From contig NZ_JAPKNH010000016.1 in NCBI RefSeq assembly GCF_026344005.1, positions 1 to 55,623 on the forward strand: a stretch of DNA of 55,623 bases. Direction: 5' to 3'. Made by a program: the position numbers and the translations under genes. The notes under the pieces were generated by a model, which saw only the letters and a list, made by a program, of their open reading frames with translations, was not told the DNA's origin and searched no databases. Position 1 is the stretch's first letter. Each line of letters begins with the position of its first letter. This DNA is from Kaistia terrae (GTDB taxonomy: Bacteria > Pseudomonadota > Alphaproteobacteria > Rhizobiales > Kaistiaceae). Positions 28,892-39,258 of this stretch are shown one piece after another.

Positions 28892-29386
28892 TCAGTCCAG
28901 CCGCTTCTGCAGGAACACCAGGTCGAGATAGCGGCCGAACTTGAAGCCGAGTTCCGGCATGCGCGCCGTCTCCACAAAGCCCTGCTTCTCATGCAGGCGG
29001 ATCGACACCTCGTTGCCGGCCTCGATGCCGGCGACCATCATGTGCTTCCCCTGTTGTTTAGCCGCGTCCACCAGCGCCGCCAGCAGCGCCGAACCCGCTC
29101 CCTTGCCGCGAGCGGACGTCGCCACATAGATCGAGTTCTCGACGGTGAAGCGATAGCCCTGGAAGGCGCGAAAATCGCCATAGCTGGCATAGCCGAGCAC
29201 GGTTTCGCCCTCGGCGGCGACCAGCACCGGAAAGCCCTGCCCCACGCGGGTGCGGAACCAGGCGATACGATTATCGAGATCGACGATGTCGTCGTTCCAG
29301 ATCGCCGCCGTATTGACGACCGCGTCGTTGTAGATCGCGAGGATGGCGGGGAGATCGGCCTCTAGGGCCGGGCGGATCGTGGTCAT
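28892..29386 (-). CDS. GNAT acetyltransferase (phosphinothricin acetyltransferase-like)
   Basis: 164-aa GNAT enzyme that transfers acetyl from acetyl-CoA to an amine. TIRPALEADLPAILAIYNDAV at the start and the acetyl-CoA site ARGKGAGSALLAALVDAA (with the R/Q-x-x-G-x-G/A pattern) are clear. ENSIYVATSARG, HMMVAGIEAGNEVSIRLHEK and the ending FKFGRYLDLVFLQKRL strongly recall Pat/Bar or methionine-sulfone acetyltransferases. An overlap with the upstream GNAT gene (stop within the start region at 29386-29392) shows translational coupling. Confidence 0.88.
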   Translation of the reverse strand: MTTIRPALEADLPAILAIYNDAVVNTAAIWNDDIVDLDNRIAWFRTRVGQGFPVLVAAEGETVLGYASYGDFRAFQGYRFTVENSIYVATSARGKGAGSALLAALVDAAKQQGKHMMVAGIEAGNEVSIRLHEKQGFVETARMPELGFKFGRYLDLVFLQKRLD

Positions 29387-29388
29387 GC

Positions 29389-29904
29389 TCAAACCTGCTT
29401 GTAGAAGAATGTCGCCGAGGCGAGCGTGCCGTCCGGGGTCAGCGAATGGCCCGGCATGACGCCAAATTCCGTCCAGCCATGCGCGCGGTACAGCGCCTCG
29501 CCGGCCGAGCCCGTCTGAGTATCGAGATGCGCCAATGTCCGGCCGGAAGCCCGTACCACGTCTTCCGCCGCCTGCAAAAGCTTGCCGCCGAGCCCGCGCC
29601 GACGCTGGCTCGAATGCACCAGCATCTTGCCGATCTCGGCCCGATGCGGCCCGTTCGGCTGCGGCGCGAAGGTCACGACGACCGTGCCGACGATCCGCCC
29701 GTCAATTTCGGCGACCAGCAGCACGCGGCCGCCGTCCTCGATGCCCGCCATCTGGCCCTGCCAGAATTCAACGCCTTCCCCGTGCGAAAAGCCGGCCAGG
29801 AAATTGACCGAGGCGCCATGCGCAACGGCGTCGACGAGGATATCGGCCAGGGCCGGGATCGCCGCCCGCGCGGCGGAAGCGTCCAATTGCACGATTTCGA
29901 CCAT
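29389..29904 (-). CDS. GNAT-family N-acetyltransferase
   Basis: 171 aa with the acetyl-CoA motif RRRGLGGKLLQAAEDVV (residues ~111-127) and preceding beta-strand AEIGKMLVHSSQ. The C-terminal ALYRAHGWTEFGVMPGHSL is the usual motif B region. The ATG at 29904 follows GGAG by five bases; 29907 is the alternative. It is co-transcribed with the second GNAT downstream and divergent from a LysR regulator, which may control the pair. The substrate is unknown. Confidence 0.85.
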   Translation of the reverse strand: MVEIVQLDASAARAAIPALADILVDAVAHGASVNFLAGFSHGEGVEFWQGQMAGIEDGGRVLLVAEIDGRIVGTVVVTFAPQPNGPHRAEIGKMLVHSSQRRRGLGGKLLQAAEDVVRASGRTLAHLDTQTGSAGEALYRAHGWTEFGVMPGHSLTPDGTLASATFFYKQV

Positions 29905-30009
29905 CATCGCTCCGAGGTTCTCCTGCCCCAAAAACAAGCTTCAGCATCGCTTCTGTCAATGTTAAACTGGAGGAATAGGAAAAATTGAACGCCAGCATAA
30001 ACAATCTTT

Positions 30010-30918
30010 ATGGATATCGATCAGCTCCGCAGTTTCGACCGGATCGTGCGCGATGGCAGCTTCACCAAGGCGGCCGCGCGGCTCAACGTCACCCAGGCGA
30101 CGATCTCGATGCGCATCCGCACGCTCGAAGCCCATGTCGGTGGCGCGCTGTTCACGCGCGGGCGAAAGGTGGAGCTGACCGAGCGCGGCACGACCTTCCT
30201 TTCCTATGCGCGGCGCATTCTGGCGACGCTGCTGGAAAGCGAGGACGCCATGCGCAGCGTCGATCGCGGCCGCATCGCCTTCGCCTCGCTGCGCAGTTTG
30301 ATCGAACCGCTGGCAACCCCCGCCGTCGTCGATTTCATGCGCGCCCATCCCCGTGTCGAGTTGCGCTTCGAGGAAGGCCGCCACCGCGACATCGCCGAAT
30401 GGCTGCATGACCGCAGCCTCGACCTCGCCATCATCGGCTGGCCGAATTTCGATCCGCTGCTGGAAGCACTGGAGCCGATTGCCATCCTGCGCGAAAAGGC
30501 CGTGCTGGCCGCTTCGCCGTCGCTGGCTGAAAAGATCGGCCCGCAACCGACCCTCGACCGCGTTTTCGAGGTTGCGCCGCATTTCCTCTCCTTTTTCTGG
30601 TGGCAGGTGACGCCCGACGCGATTCAGACGCTGCGCCACCGCGCGCGCACCAGTTCGCAGGTGCTTTTCTCCTCCGGCCGCGCGCTGATTTCGCGCGGTG
30701 ACGCAATCGGCCACCTGCTCCAGGCCTCGATCACCGAGGATCTGGCGGAGGGCCGCCTGGTCGATCTCGCGCCGATCGACATGCCCGCCATCTGGCGCGA
30801 TTCCGCGCTTGTCGCGGGCTCGGCCGATGCCATTTCGCGCCCCCTGGTGGCCGAACTGGCCGAGCGGATCGTCGCCCGCGCCGCCACGCTCGGCGTCCTT
30901 CATGCGGATCGACGATAA
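30010..30918 (+). CDS. LysR-family transcriptional regulator
   Basis: 302 aa. The N-terminal winged HTH occupies residues ~1-60 (MDIDQLRSFDRIVRDGSFTK, then AARLNVTQATISMRIRTLE). The C-terminal co-inducer domain shows IAFASLRSLIEPLATPAV and LAIIGWPNF. It lies divergent from the two acetyltransferase genes with a 105-bp gap, the usual LysR layout. The gene before lepA ends 54 bp from the lepA start. No obvious ribosome site precedes the ATG. Confidence 0.9.
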   Translation: MDIDQLRSFDRIVRDGSFTKAAARLNVTQATISMRIRTLEAHVGGALFTRGRKVELTERGTTFLSYARRILATLLESEDAMRSVDRGRIAFASLRSLIEPLATPAVVDFMRAHPRVELRFEEGRHRDIAEWLHDRSLDLAIIGWPNFDPLLEALEPIAILREKAVLAASPSLAEKIGPQPTLDRVFEVAPHFLSFFWWQVTPDAIQTLRHRARTSSQVLFSSGRALISRGDAIGHLLQASITEDLAEGRLVDLAPIDMPAIWRDSALVAGSADAISRPLVAELAERIVARAATLGVLHADRR

Positions 30919-30972
30919 AAAGGCGCGATCTGGCGCTTTGCGGCCAACAACCTTGATGCTATTGAGCGCGCC

Positions 30973-32778
<1,806 letters not shown>

Positions 32779-32809
32779 GCCGGCGCAGGCTGGTTTTTCG
32801 AGTTTCATT

Positions 32810-32848
32810 CGGCCGTTCCGGTTCACCCGGAGCGGCCGCTTTGTTTTG
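32810..32848 (+). terminator. Intrinsic terminator of lepA
   Basis: CGGCCGTTCCGG (32810-32821) pairs with CCGGAGCGGCCG (32827-32838) with one G-T pair. A run of T with one G (CTTTGTTTT) follows. Confidence 0.8.
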
Positions 32849-32928
32849 GGGGCACGTTTTCGCCCGCCCTGCCCCGGACTCCGCCTTCTGCCGTAGACGA
32901 CCCGGCCTCTCGACCCTACCCTTGTCCG

Positions 32929-33390
32929 ATGAGCAGAGCCTTTGTGAAGGAAGATGTCGACGTCGACGACGGCTTGCCGGAACGCCTCGTCTCGCCACAT
33001 CCAAACTTTGTCACGCCGGAGGGGCTCCTGGCGATCGAGGCCGAGGTGACGCGCCTTGGCGCCCTGCTCGCGACAGCGAAGGCTGCCGAGGACGCCATGG
33101 CCGTGGCAACGCTCGGGCGCGATCTGCGCTACTGGCAGCAGCGCCGCTCCAACGCGGAGCCGATTTCGCCGCCCGACACGATGCAGATCGTCCAGTTCGG
33201 CTCGACGGTGACGGTCGTTCGCGATGACGGACGACGCCAGAGCTACCGGATCGTTGGCGAGGACGAGGCAGACCCGAAGACGGGCACCGTTTCGCATGTG
33301 TCGCCGCTGGCACAGGCGGCGCTGGGCCGCAGTGTCGGCGACGAGATCGTCATCGCGGGCCAGGACGCCGAGATCGTCTCGATCTCCTGA
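32929..33390 (+). CDS. GreA/GreB-family domain protein
   Basis: 153 aa. The N-terminal half is helical (EGLLAIEAEVTRLGALLATA), like a coiled-coil stalk, and the C-terminal half is the FKBP-like GreA/GreB domain (VQFGSTVTVVRDDGRRQSYR, ending SPLAQAALGRSVGDEIVI). The proline and DxxG spacing around SPLAQALLGK-like sequence is the family signature. The stalk is shorter than in true GreA, so it may be a GreA-like regulator rather than the cleavage factor itself. The ribosome site is weak. Confidence 0.8.
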   Translation: MSRAFVKEDVDVDDGLPERLVSPHPNFVTPEGLLAIEAEVTRLGALLATAKAAEDAMAVATLGRDLRYWQQRRSNAEPISPPDTMQIVQFGSTVTVVRDDGRRQSYRIVGEDEADPKTGTVSHVSPLAQAALGRSVGDEIVIAGQDAEIVSIS

Positions 33391-33410
33391 GGGTTTTGGT
33401 GCCGCCTCTT

Positions 33411-33450
33411 GCGTGCTTCGCGACGGACCTACGGTCCTCCTCAGCCTGTT
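33411..33450. repeat. Single arm of the second-family intergenic repeat
   Basis: GCGTGCTTCGCGACGGACC and the following ACGGTCCTCCTCAGCCTG match, with substitutions, the reverse complement of the right arm of the element at 24655-24816. The hairpin here is GGACCTACGGTCC. Only one arm is present. Confidence 0.55.
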
Positions 33451-33485
33451 TAGGCTTTTGGGATCATGGCGGACCCAACCTCGAC

Positions 33486-33642
33486 CATCATCCTGAGGTG
33501 CCCGGCAAAGCCGGGCCTCGAAGGAGGGTCCAGGGAATGCCCCGGATCGGGCGGCGGGACGGGATCCCCTCGGCTTCGAACGCTGCTGCTTCGCTGGACC
33601 CTCCTTCGAGGCTTCGCTCACGCGAAGCACCTCAGGATGATG
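33486..33642. repeat. Hairpin-ended intergenic repeat, copy 2 (inverted)
   Basis: About 157 bases with the same inverted ends as the element at 23194-23352 (CATCATCCTGAGGTGC at 33486-33501 and its complement ending at 33642) but in the opposite orientation: here the CCCGGC hairpin is on the left and the GCTTCGC hairpin on the right. The ends are conserved while the interior diverges. Confidence 0.85.
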
Positions 33643-33706
33643 GCGGAGGTGACGATTGGCAGGAGGGCCCGGAGGCCGGAACAGCCTGAACCCTCGCCTC
33701 CAAACG

Positions 33707-33735
33707 AAAATGGCGCCAGCCGGAGCTGACGCCAT
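33707..33735 (-). terminator. Intrinsic terminator of the peroxiredoxin gene
   Basis: An 11-bp stem (33710-33720 with 33725-33735, one G-T pair) with a 4-nt loop is followed on the minus strand by TTTT. It starts 24 bases past the stop codon. Confidence 0.8.
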
Positions 33736-33758
33736 CGAAATCAACCGAACCGTGACGT

Positions 33759-34406
33759 TCAGACCGGCTCGGAAACCTTGGGCTGCGGCACGACGCGGAG
33801 ATATGGCTTCAGCGTCTTCCAGCCGCCCGGGAATTTTTCCTTGGCCGCCTCGTCGGACACGGACGGGACGATGATGACGTCTTCGCCCTGCTTCCAGTCG
33901 ACCGGCGTTGCGACCGAGAACTTGGCCGTCAGCTGCAAACTGTCGATGACGCGCAGGATCTCGTCAAAATTCCGCCCGGTGGATGCCGGATAGGTAAGCG
34001 TCAGCTTCAGCTTCTTGTCGGGTCCGATCACATAGACCGAACGGACCGTCGCGGTGTCGGAGGCATTGGGATGGATCATGCCGTAGAGATTGGCGACGTT
34101 CTTGTCGTGATCGGCGATCAGCGGAAAGTTCAGCGTCGCGCCGGTGGCGTCGCGGATATCGTCGATCCACTGGCCATGGTTGGAAAGCTGATCCACCGAG
34201 AGGCCGAGCACCTTGACGCCGCGCTTGTCGAATTCCGGCTTGAGCTTGGCGACCGCGCCGAGCTCGGTGGTGCAGACCGGCGTAAAATTCTTGGGATGCG
34301 AGAACAGGACGCCCCAGCCATCGCCGAGCCACTCGTGAAACGAGATCTTGCCTTCGGTCGTATCAGCGGTGAAATCGGGAACGACGTCGCCCAGATTGAG
34401 TGCCAT
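33759..34406 (-). CDS. 1-Cys peroxiredoxin (Prx6/AhpC-TSA family)
   Basis: 215-aa thiol peroxidase that reduces hydrogen peroxide and organic peroxides in the cytoplasm. The peroxidatic cysteine is Cys45 in FTPVCTTELG. The long C-terminal extension with ATPVDWKQGEDVIIVPSVSD and FPGGWKTLKPYLR is the mark of the Prx6 subfamily. No resolving cysteine is present elsewhere, which agrees with a 1-Cys mechanism. The start at 34406 begins MALNLGDVVPDF; an in-frame extension to 34454 looks non-coding. It stands alone with its own terminator. Confidence 0.94.
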   Translation of the reverse strand: MALNLGDVVPDFTADTTEGKISFHEWLGDGWGVLFSHPKNFTPVCTTELGAVAKLKPEFDKRGVKVLGLSVDQLSNHGQWIDDIRDATGATLNFPLIADHDKNVANLYGMIHPNASDTATVRSVYVIGPDKKLKLTLTYPASTGRNFDEILRVIDSLQLTAKFSVATPVDWKQGEDVIIVPSVSDEAAKEKFPGGWKTLKPYLRVVPQPKVSEPV

Positions 34407-34702
34407 TTTTCGCGAACCTTCGATAAAGGGGGCCAACCACCAACGGGTCGGCAATCATTTATGCCCCGAGTATGGCATGGCGAGGCAACCCGTCAATCGC
34501 GGAATTCCGCCATTCCTGAGCATGGAATGGCCAATTTTTCGAAAACGCCGCCAATTCATTCCGAGACCAGGCGACTGGACACTCGCTGGCGAAAAATTCA
34601 TCCAAAACAGCATTCGAACGATCCCGTCGCGATGGTTGATAAATCGTCAAGACTGATCGGCGATACTGCCCATTGGGGAGCGCTGACTATGAAGGTGTCA
34701 TC

Positions 34703-35707
34703 ATGCTGAAAAGGCCGATCCGCGCGCTGGCGCTTTCGATCCTGCTGCCGGTTCTCGCCGCCCTGCCCGCCATGGCGGACGCGATCGACACGACACCAGC
34801 CAAGATCCTGTTCGGCGACGTCAAGACGCCGATCCCGCTCGAGGCGCGCGCCATCGGCTCCTATGCCAAGGGCTGCCTCGCGGGTGCCGTCGCCCTGCCG
34901 GTCAACGGCAAGGACTGGCAGGCGATGCGCCTGTCGCGCAATCGCAACTGGGGTACGCCGGAGCTGATCGCCTTCACGGAAAAGCTCGCCCACGACGCCA
35001 AGCGCCAGGACGGCTGGCCGGGCCTGCTGGTCGGCGACATGGGCCAACCGCGCGGCGGCCCGGCGCGGACGGGCCATGCCAGCCACCAGATCGGCCTCGA
35101 CGTCGATCTCTGGCTGACGCCGATGCCGGCCCGCCTGCTCTCCCGCGACGAGCGCGAGAAGATGTCGGCAACCTCGATGGTCAATGAAAAGGCGCGCCTG
35201 ATCGACCGCTCGGTCTGGACCAATGGCCAGGTCAAGCTGATCCGCCGCGCCGCCCTCGATCCCCGCGTGGCGCGCATCTTCGTCAACCCGGCGATCAAGA
35301 AGGCGCTTTGCCAGGATGCGCGCGGCGATCGCGGCTGGCTCAACAAGGTCCGGCCCTGGTGGGGCCACACCTATCACTTCCACGTCCGGCTCGATTGCCC
35401 GCCCGGCATGGCGAGCTGCGTGCCGCAGAAGGCGCCGCCCGCCGGCGATGGCTGCGGTCCGGAGCTCGATGCCTGGCTGCAGCCGCCGAAGCCGCCCAAG
35501 ACGCCGACCAAGCCGACGAAGCCCACCGTGAAGCCGCGCGCGATGGTGCTGGCCGACCTGCCGGCCGCCTGCCGCCAGGTGCTGATCGGCGCACCGCCCG
35601 GCATGACGCCGGAGCCCGCTTCAGCGCCGGCGATGGCCTATGACGCCGCTCCGCCGGCCGAGGTCGAAAGCCCGGTCGACGAGCCGGCAACGGGAACGCT
35701 CCACTAG
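34703..35707 (+). CDS. mepA: Penicillin-insensitive murein endopeptidase MepA
   Basis: 334-aa periplasmic zinc peptidase of the LAS group that cuts D-alanyl-meso-diaminopimelate cross-links in peptidoglycan. A signal peptide ends near LPAMA-DAI (residue ~25). Metal and catalytic residues are in place: His128 and Asp135 in SHQIGLDVDLW, and His222, His225 and His227 in GHTYHFHVRL. Cysteines at ~58, 203, 233, 240 and 248 could form disulphides. The C-terminal tail (residues ~260-334) is Pro/Lys/Thr-rich and is an extension beyond the enteric protein. An AAGG site precedes the ATG. Confidence 0.94.
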   Translation: MLKRPIRALALSILLPVLAALPAMADAIDTTPAKILFGDVKTPIPLEARAIGSYAKGCLAGAVALPVNGKDWQAMRLSRNRNWGTPELIAFTEKLAHDAKRQDGWPGLLVGDMGQPRGGPARTGHASHQIGLDVDLWLTPMPARLLSRDEREKMSATSMVNEKARLIDRSVWTNGQVKLIRRAALDPRVARIFVNPAIKKALCQDARGDRGWLNKVRPWWGHTYHFHVRLDCPPGMASCVPQKAPPAGDGCGPELDAWLQPPKPPKTPTKPTKPTVKPRAMVLADLPAACRQVLIGAPPGMTPEPASAPAMAYDAAPPAEVESPVDEPATGTLH

Positions 35708-35760
35708 GTCACGAAAACCGAAGCGGCGCGCCGCTTCAGGGTTAACGGATCGCTAACAGA

Positions 35761-35796
35761 AAACGGCCGCTTCGAACCCTCGAAGCGGCCGTTTTT
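35761..35796. terminator. Bidirectional terminator between mepA and the flavin oxidoreductase gene
   Basis: A 15-bp perfect stem (35761-35775 with 35780-35794, loop ACCC) starts with AAA and ends in TTTTT. It serves the convergent genes on both sides. Confidence 0.92.
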
Positions 35797-35804
35797 TGGT
35801 CTAG

Positions 35805-36920
35805 CTACTCTTCGTCTTCCTCGGCGACCCAGTGCTTCATGGTCGTCAGGCTGCGCAGATATTGCGGCGGCGCATAGGCCTCGGCGCCCAGTTCGTAGGC
35901 GGCGCGCCATGGCCAGCGCGGATCGGCGAGAATGGCGCGGGCGAGCGCCACCATGTCGGCCCGCCCCTCGCGAACAATGCCCTCGGCCTCGGCGGACGTT
36001 GTGATCAGCCCTACGGCGCGGGTGACGATATCGGCACCGGCGCGGATTTTCTCTGCGAACTCAACCTGATAGAGCGGCCCGATCGGGATCTGCGCGTCAT
36101 GCGCATTGCCGCCGGTCGAGGCGCAGATATAGACGACACCCTCCGCCTTCAGTGCCTTGGCGACCTCGATCGCCTCGTCAACGTTGAAATTGGGCCGGTC
36201 GACCCACTCCCCCGCCGAAAGCCTGGCGCCGAGCAACATCCGCTCGGGCAATGCCGCGCGAACCGCCTTCGCCACGCTCACGATCAGCCGCATCCGGTTT
36301 TCCAGGCTACCGCCCCAGCGATCGGTGCGCTGGTTCGAAATCGGCGACAGGAATTCATGCAGCAGATAGCCATGCGCTCCATGCAACTCGACAAAGTCGA
36401 GACCGGCGCGCTCCGCCCGCTTGGCCGCATCGACGAAGGCCTTGATAATCTGTTCGATTCCGGCCTCGTCCAGCGCCGTCGGCGTGGGCCAGCCGGGCGC
36501 GAAGGGGATCGCAGACGGGCCGACTGTCTGCCAGGCATCCTGCTCCGGCGTCAAAGGCCCGCCGCCGAGCCAGGGAAGCTGCGTGGAGGCTTTCCGGCCG
36601 GCATGGCCCAACTGGACGCCAAACACCGCGCCCGGCGCTGCAACCTGCCGCGCAGCGCCGAGCGCGCGCGCCATCGCCGCTTCATTCGCATCGGAATAGA
36701 GGCCCAGACAGCCCGGCGAGATACGACCGCGCCGCTCGACGCCTGTCGCCTCGAAGGTGACCATGCCGGCGCCGGAAATGCCAAGGCTCATCCAATGCTG
36801 GATATGCCAGTCGGTCGCCGAGCCGTCATCGGCCGAATACATGCACATCGGCGCCACCGCGATGCGGTTCGGTATCGTGAATTCGCCAAGCGTGATGGGG
36901 CTGAAAAGCGCACTGGTCAT
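35805..36920 (-). CDS. NADH:flavin oxidoreductase, old yellow enzyme family (YqjM-like)
   Basis: 371-aa FMN enzyme that reduces activated C=C bonds with NAD(P)H. The YqjM-type features are visible: Cys26 with Tyr28 in VAPMCMYSADDG, FGVQLGHAGRKAS, the catalytic FVELHGAHGYLLHEFLSP and NQRTDRWGGSLENRMR. The C-terminal FMN phosphate loop is VREGRADMVALARAILADP. The start at 36920 is preferred; 36932 is possible. It shares strand with the 2OG oxygenase, msrA and a small membrane gene upstream, with a 122-bp gap and no terminator, so a redox-repair operon is possible. Confidence 0.92.
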   Translation of the reverse strand: MTSALFSPITLGEFTIPNRIAVAPMCMYSADDGSATDWHIQHWMSLGISGAGMVTFEATGVERRGRISPGCLGLYSDANEAAMARALGAARQVAAPGAVFGVQLGHAGRKASTQLPWLGGGPLTPEQDAWQTVGPSAIPFAPGWPTPTALDEAGIEQIIKAFVDAAKRAERAGLDFVELHGAHGYLLHEFLSPISNQRTDRWGGSLENRMRLIVSVAKAVRAALPERMLLGARLSAGEWVDRPNFNVDEAIEVAKALKAEGVVYICASTGGNAHDAQIPIGPLYQVEFAEKIRAGADIVTRAVGLITTSAEAEGIVREGRADMVALARAILADPRWPWRAAYELGAEAYAPPQYLRSLTTMKHWVAEEDEE

Positions 36921-37042
36921 CGTTCGATCCATTCAGAATTTTGGGCAAAGCGTCCGCTGCGGGCAGAGAGACCAGAGCCTCACGTCCGAGACAAGCGCAC
37001 AGATGGGAACCACGGCGGCCAGCCATCCGGCCGCCATGTTGT

Positions 37043-37711
37043 TCAGCGGGAGGTATCGAGCCGCTGGCCGCTGGAGGCGTTGACGCGCCACCAGCCGGCG
37101 ATCGCATGGCGTGGCCGATGCGACGGCAGCACTTCGTGCGGAATTTCCTCCGACATCATCATGACGATCCGCCCGGCTTGCGGCACGATCTCGACGGTCT
37201 CCGCACCCTCTTCATTCGTCTTCCAGAGTCGCAGAATTCCGCCATAATCGGCCTGCCAGTCGGCGTCGAGATAGACGATCAGCGATACGACGCGATTTCG
37301 CGCGCCAGAAAGACTGTCCAGATGCCGGCCATAAAAGCCGCCGGTCGGATAGGCGATGAAGTTGCACTCGAAATCGAACAGGCCGAGAAACAGCCGGCGA
37401 TTGATCGCGCTGCGCAGTTTCTCCGCGACGTCGAGAAACCGCTGTTCCGCCGCCGAGCCGCCATCGAACCAGTGGATCGCCGCGCGCCGGATCTCGGCCG
37501 CTTGCCGGCGGCCGGCTTCGCGCCCGACAGCGGCCACGGCCAGCGCACCGGACGCCTCCATCGCGGCAAGTTCGCTGGCAAGCCCCATGACCAGCCCGTT
37601 TGTGAAAAGCGCGTCGACGACGACATAACCATCCCGAGCCAAAGCCTCGATGGCCGCGTCGCCGACTAACGTGTCGAAATCATCCGTCTCCGCTTCGATG
37701 ACCTCGCTCAC
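37043..37711 (-). CDS. 2OG-Fe(II) oxygenase (prolyl 4-hydroxylase-like)
   Basis: 222 aa. The double-stranded beta-helix carries the iron triad His130-x-Asp132 (FYGRHLDSL) and His192 (EEIPHEVLP), with Arg201 in [11 protein letters not shown] as the 2-oxoglutarate anchor. This resembles SM-20/EGL-9-type hydroxylases such as PiuC or P4H proteins. The GTG start at 37711 overlaps the msrA stop (GTGA), so the two are translationally coupled. The substrate is unknown. Its pairing with MsrA suggests a link to protein oxidation or iron/oxygen sensing. Confidence 0.88.
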   Translation of the reverse strand: MSEVIEAETDDFDTLVGDAAIEALARDGYVVVDALFTNGLVMGLASELAAMEASGALAVAAVGREAGRRQAAEIRRAAIHWFDGGSAAEQRFLDVAEKLRSAINRRLFLGLFDFECNFIAYPTGGFYGRHLDSLSGARNRVVSLIVYLDADWQADYGGILRLWKTNEEGAETVEIVPQAGRIVMMMSEEIPHEVLPSHRPRHAIAGWWRVNASSGQRLDTSR

Positions 37712-38373
37712 AATGCAGCCACGCCGGTGCCGATCGGGCAGGAAACGCCGGTGCCGCCAAGGCCGCAATAGCCGTTCGGGTTCTTGGCAAGGTATTGCTG
37801 GTGCTCTACTTCCGCGAAATAGAACGGGGGCCGGTCGAGGATTTCCGTGGTGATGGCGCCATGCCCCTGCGCGGAAAGCGCCGCCTGATAGGCATCGCGC
37901 GCCGCTTCGGCGCGATTGCGCTCGGCCGCGTTGGCAACATAGATGCCGGAGCGATACTGCGTGCCGACGTCGTTGCCCTGGCGCATACCCTGTGTCGGAT
38001 TGTGGCTCTCGAAAAAGAGCCTCAGAAGCGCGTCATAGGAAACCACGGCCGGGTCGTAGGCGACGAGCACGACTTCGTTGTGGCCGGTCATGCCGGTGCA
38101 GACCTCGCCATAGGTCGGGTTCGGCGTCAGGCCGCCGGCATAGCCGACAGCCGTCGCCCAGACGCCATCCGCCTCCCAGAACTTGCGTTCCGCCCCCCAG
38201 AAACAGCCAAGGCCGAACACGGCCGTCTCGATGCCGGCCGGATAGGGCCCGGCAATCGGGTGGCCGTTGACGAAATGGGCTCCCGGCTCGGTGATCGGGC
38301 GCTCGCGACCGGGCAAGGCTTCGCCGGGACCCGGCATGCGGGCCTTGCGCGAAAAGATGTCGAGGAGATTCAT
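37708..38373 (-). CDS. msrA: Peptide-methionine (S)-S-oxide reductase MsrA
   Basis: 221-aa enzyme that repairs S-methionine sulfoxide. The active site GCFWG has the catalytic Cys57. Two further cysteines near the C terminus (203 and 212, in [12 protein letters not shown]) are the recycling ones. Also typical are [23 protein letters not shown] and the QYRSGIY block. The N-terminal stretch of about 48 residues before the domain, with a hydrophobic-basic start, is normal for alphaproteobacterial forms. The ATG at 38373 is preceded by GGAG. It is upstream of and coupled to the 2OG oxygenase. Confidence 0.95.
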   Translation of the reverse strand: MNLLDIFSRKARMPGPGEALPGRERPITEPGAHFVNGHPIAGPYPAGIETAVFGLGCFWGAERKFWEADGVWATAVGYAGGLTPNPTYGEVCTGMTGHNEVVLVAYDPAVVSYDALLRLFFESHNPTQGMRQGNDVGTQYRSGIYVANAAERNRAEAARDAYQAALSAQGHGAITTEILDRPPFYFAEVEHQQYLAKNPNGYCGLGGTGVSCPIGTGVAAL

Positions 38374-38400
38374 GGGCAGTCTCCTTGTCTGATGAGAAGG

Positions 38401-38727
38401 TCAGGCGACGATGGAGCGATAGCGCCGGCGTCGACCTGCCAGAAGAAGAAACGCGCCGATTGCACCCAGAACCAGCCAGGTTGGCAGCGTCAGCAGAAAC
38501 TGGATCACCGGCGACCAGACCCACGGACCAACATAGGTCTCGACATGGGTGGCAACAGCGGTCTGGAAGGCGGTCAGGCTGGCAGGATCAAAGGCGAACC
38601 AGGCCTGGCCCAGTGGGGTCACCGTCAGCGTCGAAGCGGCAATCGATTTGGTGCCGTCGATCACCAGCCCCACCACCGCTCCGGCGATGGCGAAAAGGCC
38701 GAGCAGACGGACAAGGAGTGTGAACAT
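38401..38727 (-). CDS. Small two-segment membrane protein, unknown family
   Basis: 108 aa with hydrophobic segments at residues ~5-25 and ~78-98 and a basic C-terminal end ([11 protein letters not shown]). Between them lies a probably periplasmic loop. The family is unnamed to me, though the layout (two segments flanking a short loop) is common near rhizobial msrA. It ends 27 bp before the msrA start on the same strand, so it is probably the first gene of the redox operon. Confidence 0.75.
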   Translation of the reverse strand: MFTLLVRLLGLFAIAGAVVGLVIDGTKSIAASTLTVTPLGQAWFAFDPASLTAFQTAVATHVETYVGPWVWSPVIQFLLTLPTWLVLGAIGAFLLLAGRRRRYRSIVA

Positions 38728-38999
38728 GGCTTGGTCCCTCGTCGCGGCCCGGCTGGCATGATGGTCCGCGGCGGCTTGTCCCAGAGATAGTGTGGCGATG
38801 CGATTTCGGCAACGCTTTCGGCCCCATGCCGATTAATACACGGCCATCCCCGGCTGATTTCGCAAGAAGCCTTGCGGCGGCCCACGGCTTCATGATACCG
38901 CACGCCCTGTCTTGCCGAGAGTGAGACCTGCCTGAAGCACGAAGCGCCTGCCGCTTCGAAATTGCGCCGGCGGACTTCCACGCTGAGATGCGTTGGTAC

Positions 39000-39089
39000 G
39001 GAGGGGTGGCCGAGTGGTTGAAGGCGCACGCCTGGAAAGTGTGTATACGGGAAACCGTATCGCGGGTTCGAATCCCGCTCCCTCCGCCA
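39000..39089 (+). tRNA. tRNA-Ser (anticodon GGA)
   Basis: A class II tRNA of 90 bases. The acceptor GGAGGGG pairs with TCCCTCC, the D-arm is GGCCGAGTGGTTGAAGGC, and the anticodon arm CCTGGAAAG gives GGA. The long variable arm TACGGGAAACCGTA and T-arm GCGGGTTCGAATCCCGC are intact, and CCA is encoded. The phage-derived element begins directly downstream, so this gene is the probable integration site. Confidence 0.96.
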
Positions 39090-39258
39090 TCTAAATCTAT
39101 CAACTGATTGAAAAGACTGATTGTTTTCGATCACGCTTGATATTCTTCCCCCAAAACATCCCCCACTACGCGTTGGAAGCCTCCAATTTTCGTTGGACGA
39201 CTTCGGTACTCGCTCTCGCCAGAATAAACTCTGGCAATCGATTCGAGCGGGGTCCTGC

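Larger units (their letters stand above)
33391..33706. other. Intergenic region with repeats before the peroxiredoxin gene
   Basis: No gene is seen. Most of this stretch is occupied by two repeat elements (33411-33450 and 33486-33642), listed separately. Confidence 0.6.
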
